From NCBI GenBank assembly GCA_035532935.1, contig DATKQE010000113.1, forward strand, positions 4,399 through 68,398: a DNA stretch of 64,000 nt. The letters run 5' to 3'. This document shows positions 62,626 to 64,000 of this stretch, in pieces; within the stretch, counting starts at the first letter, position 1; each line of letters starts with the position of its first letter. The notes below the pieces were generated by a model. The model did not search any database, was not told the DNA's origin, and was given only the letters and a program-made list of their open reading frames with translations. A program made the position numbers and the translations under genes. The stretch comes from DATJLY01 sp035532935. Lineage in GTDB: Bacteria; Pseudomonadota; Alphaproteobacteria; ATCC43930; CGMCC-115725.

Positions 62626-63813
62626 ATGGAGCACGATCCGCCGATCCGCGTCGCCAACTTCATGGACTCGCGCCTCGATGATCTTCATCGCAAGGGCGTT
62701 CTAGCCTCGGCGCCGGGTATCTACAATCCGGAGCGCGCCTATAGCAAGGTCGTCCACTTCTCGCCGTATCCGTCGGATATCAGTTATGCGGCGCCGCTTG
62801 CGGCCGGCGGAATCGATCTTATGTGCTACGACCCTCGGCCGCGGCATCCGCTTCGCGCCCTTCGCAGCATCATCGGCATCGTCAATCGGATTCGCCGGGA
62901 AAAGATCAACATCATTCGCGGCCGCTCCCCCTACGCGGGAAGCTTGATCGGCTGCATCATCGGCCGCCTGCTGGGCATCCCGAGCGTCGTCTCGCTCGGC
63001 GGCGACAACCGCATCGCGCAGGAGCTCAACGATCGCTATCTCTTCAACAGCCGGCTCATCTCCTACCGGATGGAGTGGCTGGTGCTTCGCCTATGCAATC
63101 GAATCATCGTGCCGAACCGGTTCACGAAATCCTATGTCGCCGGGATCATCGGCAGCCGCGCGGCCGAGAAATGCGCGGTCATTCCCTGGATCAGCGAAGA
63201 GGCCCCGGCGTCGGTGATCGATGTCGACACGCTGCGCGCGCGGCTTTCGTTGCCGCCGGGGCGCCAGATCGTGCCGATCATCGCGTTTCTCAACCGCTAT
63301 AAGTTCACGAACATACTCTACGAGGCGCTGGCGGAACCGCGTGACGACCTGGTGTTCGTCTTTTGCGGCGATGGCCCCCTGCGCAGCGAAGGCGAGGCGC
63401 GGTTCGCGAACCGCGACGACGTGCGTTTCATCGGATGGCAGGACCGGGCCGTCGTGCACTCGCTCATCCGCGCCGCGCCATTCGTTCTTGTGCCGATGTC
63501 CGGCTTCGTGCTGCTCGAGACGGCGAGCGCCGGAAAGCCGGTGATTACCACGCGGGTCGAATGGCATTCGGAACTCGTCGAGGACGGCGTCAGCGGCTTC
63601 GTGGTGGAGCCCACCGATATCATGCAGTGGCGGCGTGCGATCAGCGCGATGCACGAGAACCGTGACCGCGCGCTCGCGATGGGACGGGCGCTGCATCAGA
63701 GATATGAGCGGGAATATCGCCCGCAAAGGTCGCGCGCCCTCGAGCTGGCGCTCTATGAGGAATTGATACAACCGAAGAGGCGGCACACGGACGACAGGGT
63801 CGAGGCAAGGTGA
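62626..63813 (+). CDS. GT4-family glycosyltransferase
   Basis: 395 aa, GT-B fold. The N-domain contains IIRGRSPYAGSLIGCIIGRLLGIPSVVSLGGD. The C-domain has VVPIIAFLNRYKFTN, FVFCGDGPLRSEGEARFANRDDVRFIGW (the GDGP nucleotide-sugar loop), and PFVLVPMSGFVLLETASAGKPVITTRVEWHSELVEDGVSGFVVEP, the E-x7-E region. There is no membrane segment. It adds a sugar to a glycan precursor at the cytoplasmic face. It ends 4 bases before the convergent acetyltransferase stop. Confidence 0.88.
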   Translation: MEHDPPIRVANFMDSRLDDLHRKGVLASAPGIYNPERAYSKVVHFSPYPSDISYAAPLAAGGIDLMCYDPRPRHPLRALRSIIGIVNRIRREKINIIRGRSPYAGSLIGCIIGRLLGIPSVVSLGGDNRIAQELNDRYLFNSRLISYRMEWLVLRLCNRIIVPNRFTKSYVAGIIGSRAAEKCAVIPWISEEAPASVIDVDTLRARLSLPPGRQIVPIIAFLNRYKFTNILYEALAEPRDDLVFVFCGDGPLRSEGEARFANRDDVRFIGWQDRAVVHSLIRAAPFVLVPMSGFVLLETASAGKPVITTRVEWHSELVEDGVSGFVVEPTDIMQWRRAISAMHENRDRALAMGRALHQRYEREYRPQRSRALELALYEELIQPKRRHTDDRVEAR

Positions 63814-63816
63814 GAT

Positions 63817-64000
63817 TCAGGTCGCCCGTTGTGCCGGGCGGGCTGCGGAATATTCGAGCCGCACCTGCGCGCCCTCGCCTTCGACCCTGCCGATGATTTG
63901 CGCCGGCGTGCCGCCGACGATCGCGCCGTCCGGGACGTCCGCGTTCACGACGCTGTTCGCGGCGATGACGCAGCGCGTGCCGACCGTAACGCCGGGCAGG
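63817..64000 (-). CDS. Hexapeptide-repeat acetyltransferase C-terminus (gene leaves window)
   Basis: The last minus-strand frame reads LPGVTVGTRCVIAANSVV, then NADVPDGAIVGGTPAQIIGRV and a ~20-residue tail to a stop at 63817-63819. The regular hexad turns and the final V-P-x-x-x-I-V-x-G-x-P-A motif are diagnostic of left-handed beta-helix O-/N-acetyltransferases (NeuD/WbbJ/CysE types). Only 60 codons are visible; the N-terminal part is beyond 64000. It probably decorates the glycan made by the neighbouring genes. Confidence 0.85.
   Translation of the reverse strand, partial: LPGVTVGTRCVIAANSVVNADVPDGAIVGGTPAQIIGRVEGEGAQVRLEYSAARPAQRAT

Overview
The window is GC-rich, densely packed chromosomal DNA of the kind seen in soil Alphaproteobacteria (Hyphomicrobiales or Rhodospirillales-like). 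The reasons are high third-position GC, a fused transaldolase/glucose-6-phosphate isomerase, an unusual number of ABC uptake systems for branched-chain-type substrates, and abundant LLM, Rieske and CoA-transferase catabolic enzymes. The genus cannot be fixed from sequence reading alone. No rRNA, tRNA or CRISPR array was seen.

Layout. 1-1.3 kb: 3' part of a tannase/feruloyl-esterase gene with a clear terminator. 1.7-9.7 kb (minus strand): a degradative gene string (amidohydrolase, FAD aromatic hydroxylase, class III CoA-transferase, MFS exporter, GST, LLM flavin oxidoreductase). It carries scars: a Rieske oxygenase reduced to its first 36 codons, an unidentified truncated ORF and an ISXO2/IS1595 transposase tail. 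9.9-11.5 kb: a second LLM enzyme and a MarR regulator. 11.5-15.9 kb (minus): a complete branched-chain-type ABC importer (binding protein, LivH, LivM, LivG, LivF). 16.4-19.6 kb: secreted alpha/beta hydrolase, GT39-like membrane glycosyltransferase, cupin/cysteine-dioxygenase-like protein.

19.7-36.8 kb is the most distinctive part. A second importer has LivH and LivM fused in one polypeptide and no adjacent binding protein. A MarR-E1alpha-E1beta operon (minus) is divergent from a ten-gene plus-strand operon: Rieske oxygenase, small unknown protein, GlcG/HbpS-like protein, GMC oxidoreductase, LLM monooxygenase, Tat-exported binding protein, a second E1alpha-E1beta pair, FAD monooxygenase, and an M24 peptidase homologue with most metal ligands replaced. 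No E2 or E3 gene is present. I infer an uptake-plus-oxidation pathway for an unknown, probably cyclic or aromatic, carboxylate.

36.8-41 kb: an Lrp/AsnC regulator divergent from a homodimeric-type 2-oxoacid dehydrogenase E1 (MdeR/MdeB-like), then a fourth LLM enzyme. 41.1-45.9 kb: GH15 glucoamylase-like enzyme and the Tal-Pgi fusion, followed by a scrap that looks like the start of 6-phosphogluconate dehydrogenase. 46.1-54.7 kb (minus): a seven-gene peptide/opine-type ABC importer operon that also encodes a YtcJ-like amidohydrolase and an alpha/beta hydrolase, with a small duplicated binding-protein tail. 54.8-64 kb: a surface-glycan cluster (polytopic membrane proteins, ABC exporter, three methyltransferases, polysaccharide-deacetylase-like protein, GT4 glycosyltransferase, and the tail of a hexapeptide acetyltransferase that leaves the window).

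Overall theme: scavenging of small organic acids and amides from soil, with layers of gene gain and decay, next to an envelope polysaccharide locus.
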